Source: DATAYA01 sp963754235 (GTDB taxonomy: Bacteria; Pseudomonadota; Alphaproteobacteria; Acetobacterales; Acetobacteraceae). Taken from it: a stretch of 64,000 bases of DNA. The stretch spans positions 372,001 through 436,000 of the forward strand of contig CAVWFK010000044.1 in assembly GCA_963754235.1 (NCBI GenBank). The letters run 5' to 3'. Shown here piece after piece: positions 1-6,665 of the stretch. The translations under genes were made by a program, and so were the position numbers. Every line of letters starts with the position of its first letter. Within the stretch, counting starts at the first letter, position 1. The notes beneath the pieces are model-generated. The model saw nothing but the letters and a program-made list of their open reading frames with translations. It did not search any database and was not told the origin of the DNA.

Positions 1-64
1 GATGACGCGCGGCCTCCTGGGTCCGCAGATAGCGCGGCGGCAGGGCGGAGTTCGCTTCGGGCAT
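1..64 (-). CDS. AlpA/excisionase-like HTH protein, N-terminal fragment
   Basis: The first 21 codons of a gene leaving the window on the left read MPEANSALPPRYLRTQEAAR. The motif PPRYLRTQEAA is the usual opening of the small helix-turn-helix proteins of the MerR/AlpA type found next to DUF2285 genes in alphaproteobacterial ICEs. Those proteins bind DNA and probably act in excision or control of the element. Only the N-terminus is visible, so the recognition helix cannot be checked. Confidence 0.6.
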   Translation of the reverse strand, partial: MPEANSALPPRYLRTQEAARH

Positions 65-184
65 GATCGGCCTCCGTCGTGGGTTCGCTGCCGCTCGGCA
101 GCGTTCGTCGCATCGACGGCGAGGATCGGGTCGGAATGGCCGAGACAATATGGACGAAGGTCGGAGTCGTCAGATCGTCCAGGG

Positions 185-956
185 TCAATGCCACGGTGGG
201 CCGAGCAAACGACGGTAGCTGCCACGGGCGAGGTTCTGCGCCTCGCGCAGCAGGCGGCGAATCTCGGCGCGATCGGGATCGTTCGACCAGGCAGGCCCGG
301 TGGTCGCTGTGCCGAGTGCCAGCCTCGCGACGTCGTGCTCACTGGCGCCGATCGCAACGAGATCCATGGCCCAGAGCATGGTCGCGAGGCGCTGCTGCCG
401 TTCGGGGGAACGCTTCGGTAACGGAACCCGCTGCAGCCCCGGCAAAGCCTGGCCGATATGCGCGAGAAATCGCGCCGCTGCATTCAGGCGCGACCGCCAG
501 AATCGCGAACGGTCAAGGACGAGGCCGAGGGCCGCACCATCAAACGGCGCCTCGGGGCCGGGCAGCAGGAGTCGATACCGCTCCTCGTTCGTGTCGATGA
601 TGAGGTGCAGCGCGTTTGCTGTCGCGAACCCCTGCTTGCGGCCCGGCCAGCGCCACGGCTCGAACCGGATCGGTGGGCCCGTGCCTGGCGGGTCGGATCC
701 GAGCGGGATCAGATTGCCGAGAAGTTCAGCTTGCCACGGAACGATGATTTCATCGGCGCGGTGGTTCGGATCGACCGCGAAAGTGCAACCCCCAGGCGGA
801 GGGATCGGGCGCGTGGTCCCTATCGACCCTGGAGCGATGAAACCTTGCGCGATACTCCGGGTCGCGGCGCAAGAACTCCCACGCCCAGTCCTCGGGCGAC
901 AGCGCCTCCGTGTAGAGGTAGCGGGCCGGCAGCCACCCGCGGCCGAGTTTCCTCAT
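185..956 (-). pseudogene. DUF6499-DUF2285 protein, frameshifted
   Basis: This is a RovC-like DNA-binding protein of ICE backbones. The N-terminal part contains YLYTEALSPEDWAWEFLRR, the hallmark of DUF6499. The C-terminal part (RRLLREAQNLARGSYRRLL) is a DUF2285 domain. The two halves are in different frames. Reading WGLHF then AVDPNHRADEI requires removing one base near 778-782, after which a single protein of about 256 residues is open to the stop. Whether the extra base is real or a sequencing error is unknown. The start at MRKLGRGW is preferred; an in-frame ATG lies seven codons upstream. The family's role is inferred to be transcription control of the element. Confidence 0.72.
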
Positions 957-1135
957 AGCCAATGCCCCAGATTGCACCCGCCACGGTTGTCAAAGCGGGT
1001 TCAGGGACACGTTTGTGCGCCACCTACGAGGGTCATCCGTCCCCTTCGGTCATCAGGTGATCACTGCAACGGCCTCAAAACTGGAAGGCGGGATAGGCGT
1101 TTCGGCGCGCCTCGGCTTACGCGCCGAGGTTCGGA

Positions 1136-1441
1136 TTACGACTCGGCCTCGTAAGGACCAGCCCGCAAGAGGTGGCGGTAGCCGACCTTTGTCATCCACT
1201 TCGCGCGCGCGAGGTGGGTCTCATACGCGCGCCAGGCGCGTCCCGGCTCTCGAGCGGGGTCGATACGCAGCACCTCGCGCGCCACTTCCTGCCATTCCAC
1301 CTCGTCCCGTTCGGCGTCGAGCAGGCGGATGTAATGAATGAGGTGGAGTTCATCATAGGGTGTCAGGCTGTCGGAGATCGGGGGCTCGTCGGCGACCGGT
1401 GCATCTATCCTAGGCTTCAGCATGACGCCCCCCGAAGACAT
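1136..1441 (-). CDS. DUF2285 DNA-binding protein
   Basis: A 101-residue protein with the core LTPYDELHLIHYIRLLDAE and, near the end, AKWMTKVGYRHLL. This matches short stand-alone DUF2285 (RovC-like) proteins that sit directly before a longer DUF6499/DUF2285 gene in alphaproteobacterial ICEs, which is the arrangement here. It is probably a DNA-binding regulator of the element. It is divergent from the XRE gene, and the shared gap of about 190 bases is AT-rich on the XRE side. Length is normal and no defect is visible. Confidence 0.72.
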   Translation of the reverse strand: MSSGGVMLKPRIDAPVADEPPISDSLTPYDELHLIHYIRLLDAERDEVEWQEVAREVLRIDPAREPGRAWRAYETHLARAKWMTKVGYRHLLRAGPYEAES

Positions 1442-1597
1442 TGAAGTGCTGCAGTTTCACGGCGCAGATACCGAGACTTCGGCGCGCCCATAACGATGGA
1501 CGCAGCGGGATCGTTGGACGAAGAGTGGGCGCCCTAGCGAAGTCGGGCTCGTGGTGGCCGGGACAGTCGGAACCCGTGCTGCAGGGTCCCGCAGCCA

Positions 1598-1636
1598 ATT
1601 TACATATTATAGTCCATAAACTTCAAGTGTGTAAAT
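1598..1636. promoter_or_regulatory. Candidate operator/promoter of the XRE gene
   Basis: An AT-rich island in otherwise GC-rich DNA. It holds the inverted repeat ATTTACA - 25 bases - TGTAAAT, whose right arm overlaps the ATG of the XRE gene. TATTAT at 1605-1610 could be a -10 box, which would leave a very short or absent leader. This fits autorepression by the adjacent HTH protein, but that is inference. Confidence 0.4.
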
Positions 1637-1871
1637 GGGCGACCGGTTGCGCATGGATATGCGCAAGCTGGTCGGTCGGAACTTCGCCCGCTTGCGTCGG
1701 GCGAAGGGCCTGACGCAGGAGGAGATCGAAGCGCGCTCCGGATTCAGTCAGCAGTACCTCAGCGGCCTGGAGCGGGGCCGGCGCAACCCCACCGTCATCA
1801 CGCTCTACGAGCTCGCGCAAGCGCTGGGTGTCAGCCACGTCGAACTGGTCAAGCCAGACAAGAAAGACTGA
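1635..1871 (+). CDS. XRE-family helix-turn-helix regulator
   Basis: A 78-residue single-domain regulator. Residues 9-70 form the five-helix HTH_3 fold, with recognition region GFSQQYLSGLERGRRNPT and tail LYELAQALGVSHVELV. Proteins of this type are typically autoregulated and control ICE genes. The ATG at 1635 has no clear ribosome site. An in-frame ATG at 1653 (MDMRKLVGRNF) matches the usual start of relatives and may be the true one. It is divergent from the DUF2285 gene. Target genes are unknown, but the inverted repeat over its start suggests self-control. Confidence 0.82.
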   Translation: MGDRLRMDMRKLVGRNFARLRRAKGLTQEEIEARSGFSQQYLSGLERGRRNPTVITLYELAQALGVSHVELVKPDKKD

Positions 1872-1998
1872 TTGCCAAGCCCAAGAGGTTCCTGATTATT
1901 TTTGGAGCGGCAACGATGCCGTCGGAAGTGATGTCCAGCACATCTCTGCAATGAATCCAGTCGATTGCGCCGATCTCATCGGCAGTAGAACGCAAGGA

Positions 1999-2023
1999 AG
2001 CCCCGCGCCGGCGGCGCGGGGCT
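1999..2023 (-). terminator. Hairpin terminator after the DUF736 gene
   Basis: A perfect 11-bp stem, AGCCCCGCGCC with loop GGC and its complement, starts 20 bases past the DUF736 stop codon. Read on the minus strand it is followed by TTCCTTGCGTT, a weak T-rich tract. A Rho-independent terminator is likely. It could also serve the converging XRE transcript. Confidence 0.6.
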
Positions 2024-2042
2024 GAAGTCAGTGCGGTCCGGA

Positions 2043-2354
2043 TCAGTCGCCGTTGCGGCGGGACCAGATCAGGTTGTAGCTGCCGGCTTCCTCGGTCTCG
2101 ACCAGGGTGGCGTAGATCGGTGCCGGGAAGCTCGGGTCATCGAGCTTGACCGAGAGATAGCTGCGGCCCTCGCTCGAGGTCTTCTTCCAGGCGGCGCCGA
2201 ACTCGACATTGGCGCCGGCGAAGACGCGGTAGTCGGGGGCCCTGTCGCTCGCCTTGTCAGCCGGCTTGATCGAGGTCTTGGCATTGATGCTGAGGGTCTT
2301 GACTGCGCCGGTGAAGCTGTCGCCGGACTTGGTGAAGGTGCCGATGGTCGCCAT
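2043..2354 (-). CDS. DUF736 protein
   Basis: A 103-residue protein beginning MATIGTFTKSGDSFTG, with middle DYRVFAGANVEFGAAW and end PIYATLVE..YNLIWSRRNGD, the full length of DUF736. The family is almost confined to alphaproteobacterial plasmids and ICEs. Its biochemical role is unknown; its abundance and constant position suggest a small DNA- or complex-associated protein. The start is supported by GAGAGGAGAG upstream. A decayed second copy lies 300 bases upstream on the opposite strand. Transcription probably stops at the hairpin just downstream. Confidence 0.88.
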   Translation of the reverse strand: MATIGTFTKSGDSFTGAVKTLSINAKTSIKPADKASDRAPDYRVFAGANVEFGAAWKKTSSEGRSYLSVKLDDPSFPAPIYATLVETEEAGSYNLIWSRRNGD

Positions 2355-2445
2355 TGTGGTCTCTCCTCTCGCTGTATCGGGTCGCGCCCATCGCGGCCTC
2401 GATGGCGATCGTCCGGCCGGAGGCGATCGACGACGCACCTGCTTG

Positions 2446-2559
2446 CGGCCGCAGCACAGCGGAGGATGGCGGCTGCCGGCTATTTTGCTTCGCGATGCAA
2501 AGCGCGCTGATGGGTCCTCGCACTTGCGCCTGGGGTGTCCATCGCGCGGCGGAAAATAG
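2446..2559. repeat. Intergenic element, copy A
   Basis: The 53 bases from GCGGCCGCAGC to CTTCGCGA are nearly identical to a stretch in front of the DUF2493 gene (copy B). Both contain GCCGGCTATTTTG and, about 70 bases further, GGAAAATAG, so each copy has an inverted pair CTATTTT..AAAATAG. Both lie upstream of a minus-strand ICE gene. This gap of about 310 bases has no gene that I can support. Confidence 0.6.
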
Positions 2560-2668
2560 TTGGCAGGCGCCATTGCGTCACAGGCGATCGAGGCGCAGCC
2601 GTCCTTCGGCCAGATCAGGCCATCCGAGGACGCGTGGCGCGCGCCATACGGACAGACCGGGAAGACAC

Positions 2669-2950
2669 ATGGCGACACTCGGCACCGGACGGCAAGGCGC
2701 CGGCCATGACCGGCGCAGAAAGACGCGCAGAGGCGCAAGACCGGCGGCAGATGGGCGAACTGCGACAAGCGTCCGGATATCGCGTCTTTTATGGCAGCGT
2801 GGAGTTCGGAGGAGCCGGGCAAGTGGAAACCTTCGGGCCGGCCTCTCTCGCGGCCAGAAGATTCGGCCGCCGTCCCAATCTACGCCACCCTGGTCGAACG
2901 CTCAGAGGATGATCGCACTCCTGCCGCCGTCGCGCCGCAACGGCGACTGA
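2669..2950 (+). pseudogene. Decayed DUF736 paralogue
   Basis: The plus strand starts with MATLGT (compare MATIGT), then has GYRVFYGSVEFGGA in one frame, IYATLVERSED in another, and finally SRRNGD plus stop in a third. These are the N-terminal, middle and C-terminal landmarks of DUF736 in correct order over 94 codons, against 103 in the intact copy. At least two frameshifts and internal divergence separate them. It faces away from the intact gene, head to head across a repeat-containing gap. It cannot make a normal DUF736 protein. Confidence 0.7.
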
Positions 2951-3237
2951 TGCGGATCACACCGTCTCCTGACCGCGCATCGCTCGGGCCCGGCCATTCC
3001 GCGCGCGGCAGGCTCGTCGTTCAGGCTGGCGATTGTCGCCCGTGCGATCAGGGCGCACCCGGCGCCGGCCAGAAGCGAGGTCCAGACGCCGACGGTGCCG
3101 CTGATGCTTGTGGCATCCGAGAGGACTTGCAAGCCGGCGATCAGTGTCGGAACGGTGAAGCATGTACGCGCCGCGACCAGGACACGGGAACACACTGCGA
3201 GCCGGCTGGGGACGGACGTTGGGTAAGCGGCGAGCAT
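2902..3237 (-). CDS. Possible small membrane protein
   Basis: An open frame of 111 codons. Residues 12-72 are hydrophobic (LAVCSRVLVAARTCFTVPT, then GVWTSLLAGAGCALIARATI), enough for two membrane helices, and an acidic NDE follows. The last third is basic and runs antisense into the DUF736 relic, so the real product, if any, may be shorter. I do not recognise a family. This is the only coding candidate between the DUF736 relic and the DUF2493 gene. Confidence 0.28.
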   Translation of the reverse strand: MLAAYPTSVPSRLAVCSRVLVAARTCFTVPTLIAGLQVLSDATSISGTVGVWTSLLAGAGCALIARATIASLNDEPAARGMAGPERCAVRRRCDPHQSPLRRDGGRSAIIL

Positions 3238-3286
3238 GCCGGCGCCCAGCGTGGGCGATGACGCCGCACGAAGCCGCCGGGGCGCG

Positions 3287-4216
3287 CTAGGCGCGCCCCT
3301 TGCGGTAATCGAGCAGCGGGATGCCGAGCTTGCGGGCCTTGTCGGCCAGGTTGTCGTGGATGCCGTTGCCCGGGAAGACGACGACGCCGATCGGCAGGGT
3401 CTCGAGCAGCTGGTCGTTGCGCTTGAACGGCGCGGCGTTGCGGTGCTTCGCGAAATCAGGCCGGAAGGCGATCTGCGGCACCTTGCGGTTATCGGCCCAG
3501 CACGCAGCGATACGCTCGGCGCCCTTGGGCGAACCGCCGTGCAGCAGCACCATGTCGGGGTGCTTGCCATGCACTCGGTCGAGCGCCGCCCAGATCGCGT
3601 GGTGATCGTTGCATCCATAGCCGCCGGTGAACGCCACCTTCGGCCCGGGCGGCAGCATCACCTCGGTATCGGCCCGGCGCCGGGCGTTCAGGAAATCGCG
3701 GCTGTCGATCATCGCCGCGGTCAGCGTGCGGTGGTTGATCATCGACCCGGCGCGCGGCCGCCAGGTTGAACCCGTGTGCGTCTCGAACAGCTCGGCGGCG
3801 TGGTGTCGCATCAGCTCGAAGGCGTTGCGCCGCTCGATCAGCGTCAGGCCCTCTGCCAGCAGCCGCTCCAGTTCGACTGAGCGGATTTCCGAGCCGTCCT
3901 GCTCGCGCTGCGCTCGACGCTGCGCCTGCTCGTTGCCGTCGAGCGCTCGTTCGATCCGGTTGGTGGCCCGGTGGAACAGGTTGACCGTCGACCAGAGCAG
4001 GTCCTCCAGATCGGGTTCGAGGCGCGTGTCGGTGAGCGTAGCGACCAGTGCGTCGAAGACCTCGGTCAGGGCGGTGCTGAGCTGGCGCTCGTCGGGCAGC
4101 GGCCTGGGATCGGGCTCGTCCTGGAACGGACGATGGCCGTAGATCTGGAGTTCGGCGAGGACCGTCGCGGTGGCGGATGCGGTGTGCTGCGGTTCGTGAT
4201 CGTCTCGGTCGGTCAT
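3287..4216 (-). CDS. SLOG-fold DUF2493 protein
   Basis: A 309-residue ICE protein. The N-terminal 180 residues are mostly helical (LWSTVNLFHRATNRIERAL, ELERLLAEGLTLIERR). The C-terminal 120 residues form a DUF2493/YspA-like SLOG domain: VAFTGGYGCNDHHAIW, VLLHGGSPKGAERIAACW and VVVFPGNGIHDNLADKA. SLOG domains bind nucleotides or nucleotide-like ligands; the substrate here is unknown. The start at MTDRDDHEP matches relatives and has AGAAGG upstream; an in-frame ATG lies 11 codons earlier. It follows the Toprim gene on the same strand, with repeat copy B in the gap before it. Confidence 0.85.
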   Translation of the reverse strand: MTDRDDHEPQHTASATATVLAELQIYGHRPFQDEPDPRPLPDERQLSTALTEVFDALVATLTDTRLEPDLEDLLWSTVNLFHRATNRIERALDGNEQAQRRAQREQDGSEIRSVELERLLAEGLTLIERRNAFELMRHHAAELFETHTGSTWRPRAGSMINHRTLTAAMIDSRDFLNARRRADTEVMLPPGPKVAFTGGYGCNDHHAIWAALDRVHGKHPDMVLLHGGSPKGAERIAACWADNRKVPQIAFRPDFAKHRNAAPFKRNDQLLETLPIGVVVFPGNGIHDNLADKARKLGIPLLDYRKGRA

Positions 4217-4325
4217 GGCGTCTGCCTTCTGGCTGGCGACCGCGCCCATCGCGGCCTTCCAGGCGACGAAGACCGGGAGCGGACCGGGCCTGCACCGCCG
4301 GCGCCCCGCCTTTTGGGGGCGCCGA

Positions 4326-4437
4326 GCGGCCGCAGCGGAGCGGAGGACGGCGTAGGCCGGCTATTTTGGCTCGCGAGGAATGGGCGGCGAGCATTCTGGC
4401 GACCTGTCGTGCAATGACCCGCCCAGGGGAAAATAGC
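4326..4437. repeat. Intergenic element, copy B
   Basis: Matches copy A over GCGGCCGCAGCGGAGCGGAG and GCCGGCTATTTTG, with AAAATAG about 68 bases on. It occupies the gap of about 350 bases between the Toprim and DUF2493 genes. I see no gene in this gap. A shared promoter, operator or recombination relic are all possible. Confidence 0.6.
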
Positions 4438-4564
4438 CGCCCGCAGCCGTTGCCGGCTCGGGCCGCTTCCGGTCCGATCGCCCTCTGAAGGCCGTCGGCG
4501 GGGTTCTCTCAGCCGGGGTGACGCCGATGACGGACGCGCATGGACCCGGCACGGACCTTTCAGC

Positions 4565-5611
4565 TCAGCGCGTGCGGTCCGGCCGCCTCCAGAACCGCGC
4601 CACGTCCTCCGGGGCGAGTTGCAGCCGGATTGCCGCCGCAAGCGCATCGGCGCCGAGCTGGCGCAAGTCATCGTTGAGGTCGCCCAGAGCGGGTGCCAGC
4701 GTCAGCGCCTCGATCCCGGTCACTTGGATTCGCTCGGCGAGCGCATGCTTCGCCCGCGAACCTGCGGGATCGTTGTCGCTTGCGATGTAGAGCCTGCGCA
4801 GCGTCGCGGGCATGATCAGCGCCGCGAGGTGATTCGCGGAGAGCGCGGCGACCATCGGCAGGGCCGGCACGATTCTTCGCAGCGAGAGCATCGTCTCGAT
4901 GCCCTCGCCCGCCGCCATGATGTCGCGAGCCGTGCCGAACCGCACGCCGTTGCCGAGCAGCGATCCCATCGCGCGCCGCGGCGTCGCGACCGGCGCCTTC
5001 TCGCGCCCGGACCGAGCGAGCCAAGTGCGGTGCACGCCGGTCACTGTGCCGTCGGAGTCGGTGATCGCCGCGATCAGCGCTGGCCAGTCCGTGCGCGTGT
5101 CCGCAGGCTCTGTGCCGTCGGGGCGGTAAAAGCAGCGGGCATGAAAGTGCAGTGCGGTGCAGTCGCCGAACGCGGTAATGCCGCGCTCACGCAGATAGGT
5201 CTCAGCAAGTGTTCCCGGGAGCGGCTTTGATGTTGCAAACAGGCGGCGCGCTGCCTCCGGCGATCCTGGTGGCGCAGGTGCGATTGCTGACGGGCGCTCC
5301 GACATGGGCAGGCTCAGGAACCGGCGCGCCTCGTCCAGCAGTTCCCGTGTCGCATCGATCCGCCGGTTGGCTGCGATCAGATCCAGAAGGTCACCGTGTT
5401 CCCCTGTCGCAGCGTCGGTCCATTTGCCAGCGGCGCCGCGGCCGGCTTCGGGCCCGTGCAGCCGCACATACAGGCTGCGACCGGGCGTGTTGTCCGTATC
5501 GCCGACAAGCCAGTAGCGGCCCTGCCTGTAGCCGTTGGACAGGTAATGGCGGCAGACCGCCTCGGTATTGGCCGCGAGTCGGCGTGCCAGCTCGGATGCT
5601 GTATCCGGCAT
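4565..5611 (-). CDS. Toprim-domain DNA primase-like protein
   Basis: A 348-residue protein of the ICE/plasmid Toprim family. The N-terminal half has a primase-like region (KWTDAATGEHGDLLDLIAA). The Toprim core follows at roughly 210-310, with AAGEGIETMLSL carrying the conserved Glu and LYIASDNDPAG the DxD metal site. Such proteins resemble the catalytic part of DnaG and are thought to act in element replication or transfer, but this is not proven. GGAGGCC lies just before the ATG. A hairpin lies 20 bases upstream. No N-terminal zinc finger is present. Confidence 0.85.
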   Translation of the reverse strand: MPDTASELARRLAANTEAVCRHYLSNGYRQGRYWLVGDTDNTPGRSLYVRLHGPEAGRGAAGKWTDAATGEHGDLLDLIAANRRIDATRELLDEARRFLSLPMSERPSAIAPAPPGSPEAARRLFATSKPLPGTLAETYLRERGITAFGDCTALHFHARCFYRPDGTEPADTRTDWPALIAAITDSDGTVTGVHRTWLARSGREKAPVATPRRAMGSLLGNGVRFGTARDIMAAGEGIETMLSLRRIVPALPMVAALSANHLAALIMPATLRRLYIASDNDPAGSRAKHALAERIQVTGIEALTLAPALGDLNDDLRQLGADALAAAIRLQLAPEDVARFWRRPDRTR

Positions 5612-5631
5612 CGCGGCCTCCGAAATAAAAA

Positions 5632-5657
5632 GGGACTCGCCACTGCCGGCGAGCCCC
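5632..5657 (-). promoter_or_regulatory. Hairpin before the Toprim gene
   Basis: GGGACTCGCC and GGCGAGCCCC form a 10-bp stem (one G-U pair) in the 100-base gap between the preceding gene and the Toprim start. It could end the upstream transcript or act in the Toprim leader. Confidence 0.45.
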
Positions 5658-5713
5658 AGGCTGCAGCAATGGGAGTATTCAGCCGCGATCGCGTGAGATC
5701 GGTCGCGACCGGG

Positions 5714-6201
5714 CTAATTCTCGGCCGGACGCGCGCCAGTGCCCACGACCTGTTCGCCGCCGATCGCCGCCGATTGCGCGATGCCGGTTTCAGCGTCGAA
5801 TGCCGGATCGAGCGCGCAGGCGAGCCAATGCTCGCAATCGGTCCAGGCCAGGCTCGTGCGTGCGCCGAGGTCAATCAGCTGCGCGCCGCCCCCGTAGCCG
5901 TCGAGGCGTGGACACGAGCAGTCAGCGCCCACACGAAACCCCAGCGACCCTGAAGATTGAACGCCCCCGCGCAGGCGAGGACGAACGCGATGACGTGTTC
6001 CGGCTCGCCATACTCGTCCGAGCTGATCCAGAGCGCGCCGGCACCGGTCTCGCCATCATGCTGGACGTCGAACCCCAGTTCACTGTCCTCTTCGTCGAAG
6101 AGTGCCAGCGCCTGCCGCCGGCGTATCTCGATCGCGCGCGTGGCGTTCTGCGCCGTGCCGACGTCGAACATGCAGGAGAACTGACAAAAGTACTCCGCCA
6201 T
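5714..6201 (-). pseudogene. Conserved ICE protein of unknown function, frameshifted
   Basis: The product starts MAEYFCQFSCMFDVGTAQNA and contains ISSDEYGEPEHVIAFVLACA. The C-terminal third (CSCPRLDGYGGGAQLIDL..TDCEHWLACAL) lies in another frame. The join at WAL/TCSCPR needs one added base near 5920. I recognise the whole as a hypothetical protein that travels between the Toprim and DUF5983 genes in alphaproteobacterial ICEs. Its function is unknown; it is about 160 residues, acidic and soluble. If the missing base is a sequencing error the gene is intact. Confidence 0.6.
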
Positions 6202-6223
6202 CGCGGCCTCCTGAAGCGAGGAA

Positions 6224-6243
6224 GCCCGGCACAGCGGCCGGGC
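6224..6243 (-). promoter_or_regulatory. Hairpin before the frameshifted ICE gene
   Basis: GCCCGGC - ACAGCG - GCCGGGC forms a perfect 7-bp stem, 22 bases ahead of the start codon and after the stop of the upstream DUF5983 gene. It may be a terminator or a translation-control leader. Confidence 0.42.
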
Positions 6244-6277
6244 CCGCTGGGGAACGGATCGACAGTGAGGCGAGGCA

Positions 6278-6583
6278 TCACGTTGGTGCCTCGAATAGTG
6301 GCAAGGCCTCGTTCGCAGGCGCATCGGCATCGAACAGGATGTATTCGGCTCCTTGCTTCCGCGCGTGACGCATCACAGCGACCAGATCTGGCGGCTCGCC
6401 ATGAAAGGGCGGCTCGCTGGCATAGACGAACCAGCCGAACGGCGTCGCCGAGGGCGCATTGATCGCCACACGTTGGCGCGTTGCCGCGTCCACGGCGTTG
6501 TCGTCCAGCCATCGGCGCGTTACCGGCGAAAGATGAGACGTCGAGCAGTCGAAGAACACGCGCAGCGGATACCTGACCGTCAT
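6278..6583 (-). CDS. DUF5983 protein
   Basis: A 101-residue acidic protein with FFDCSTSHLSPVTRRWLDD near the N-terminus, PFGWFVYASEPP in the middle and EYILFDADAPANEALPLFE at the end. These are the conserved blocks of the ICE-borne DUF5983 family. Its function is unknown. It follows the ParB gene on the same strand after 80 bases that contain a strong hairpin. Length is normal. Confidence 0.7.
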   Translation of the reverse strand: MTVRYPLRVFFDCSTSHLSPVTRRWLDDNAVDAATRQRVAINAPSATPFGWFVYASEPPFHGEPPDLVAVMRHARKQGAEYILFDADAPANEALPLFEAPT

Positions 6584-6609
6584 GGCCGATCTCCAATAAG
6601 GGGAACAGT

Positions 6610-6634
6610 GCGGGGCGGCTTGCTGCCGCCCCGC
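6610..6634 (-). terminator. Strong hairpin between ParB and DUF5983 genes
   Basis: GCGGGGCGGC - TTGCT - GCCGCCCCGC is a perfect 10-bp stem located 32 bases after the ParB stop. On the minus strand it is followed by ACTGTTCCCC rather than a U-run. It may attenuate rather than fully terminate. Confidence 0.5.
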
Positions 6635-6665
6635 AAGGTTGCGTTCGCTATTCGGCCGCCGCGGC

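Noticed and set aside
4419..4428. Possible second attachment site (GCCCAGGGG, as at the tRNA-Phe 3' end)
   Set aside because: Only nine bases match and they belong to the repeated intergenic element; this is expected by chance in such GC-rich DNA.
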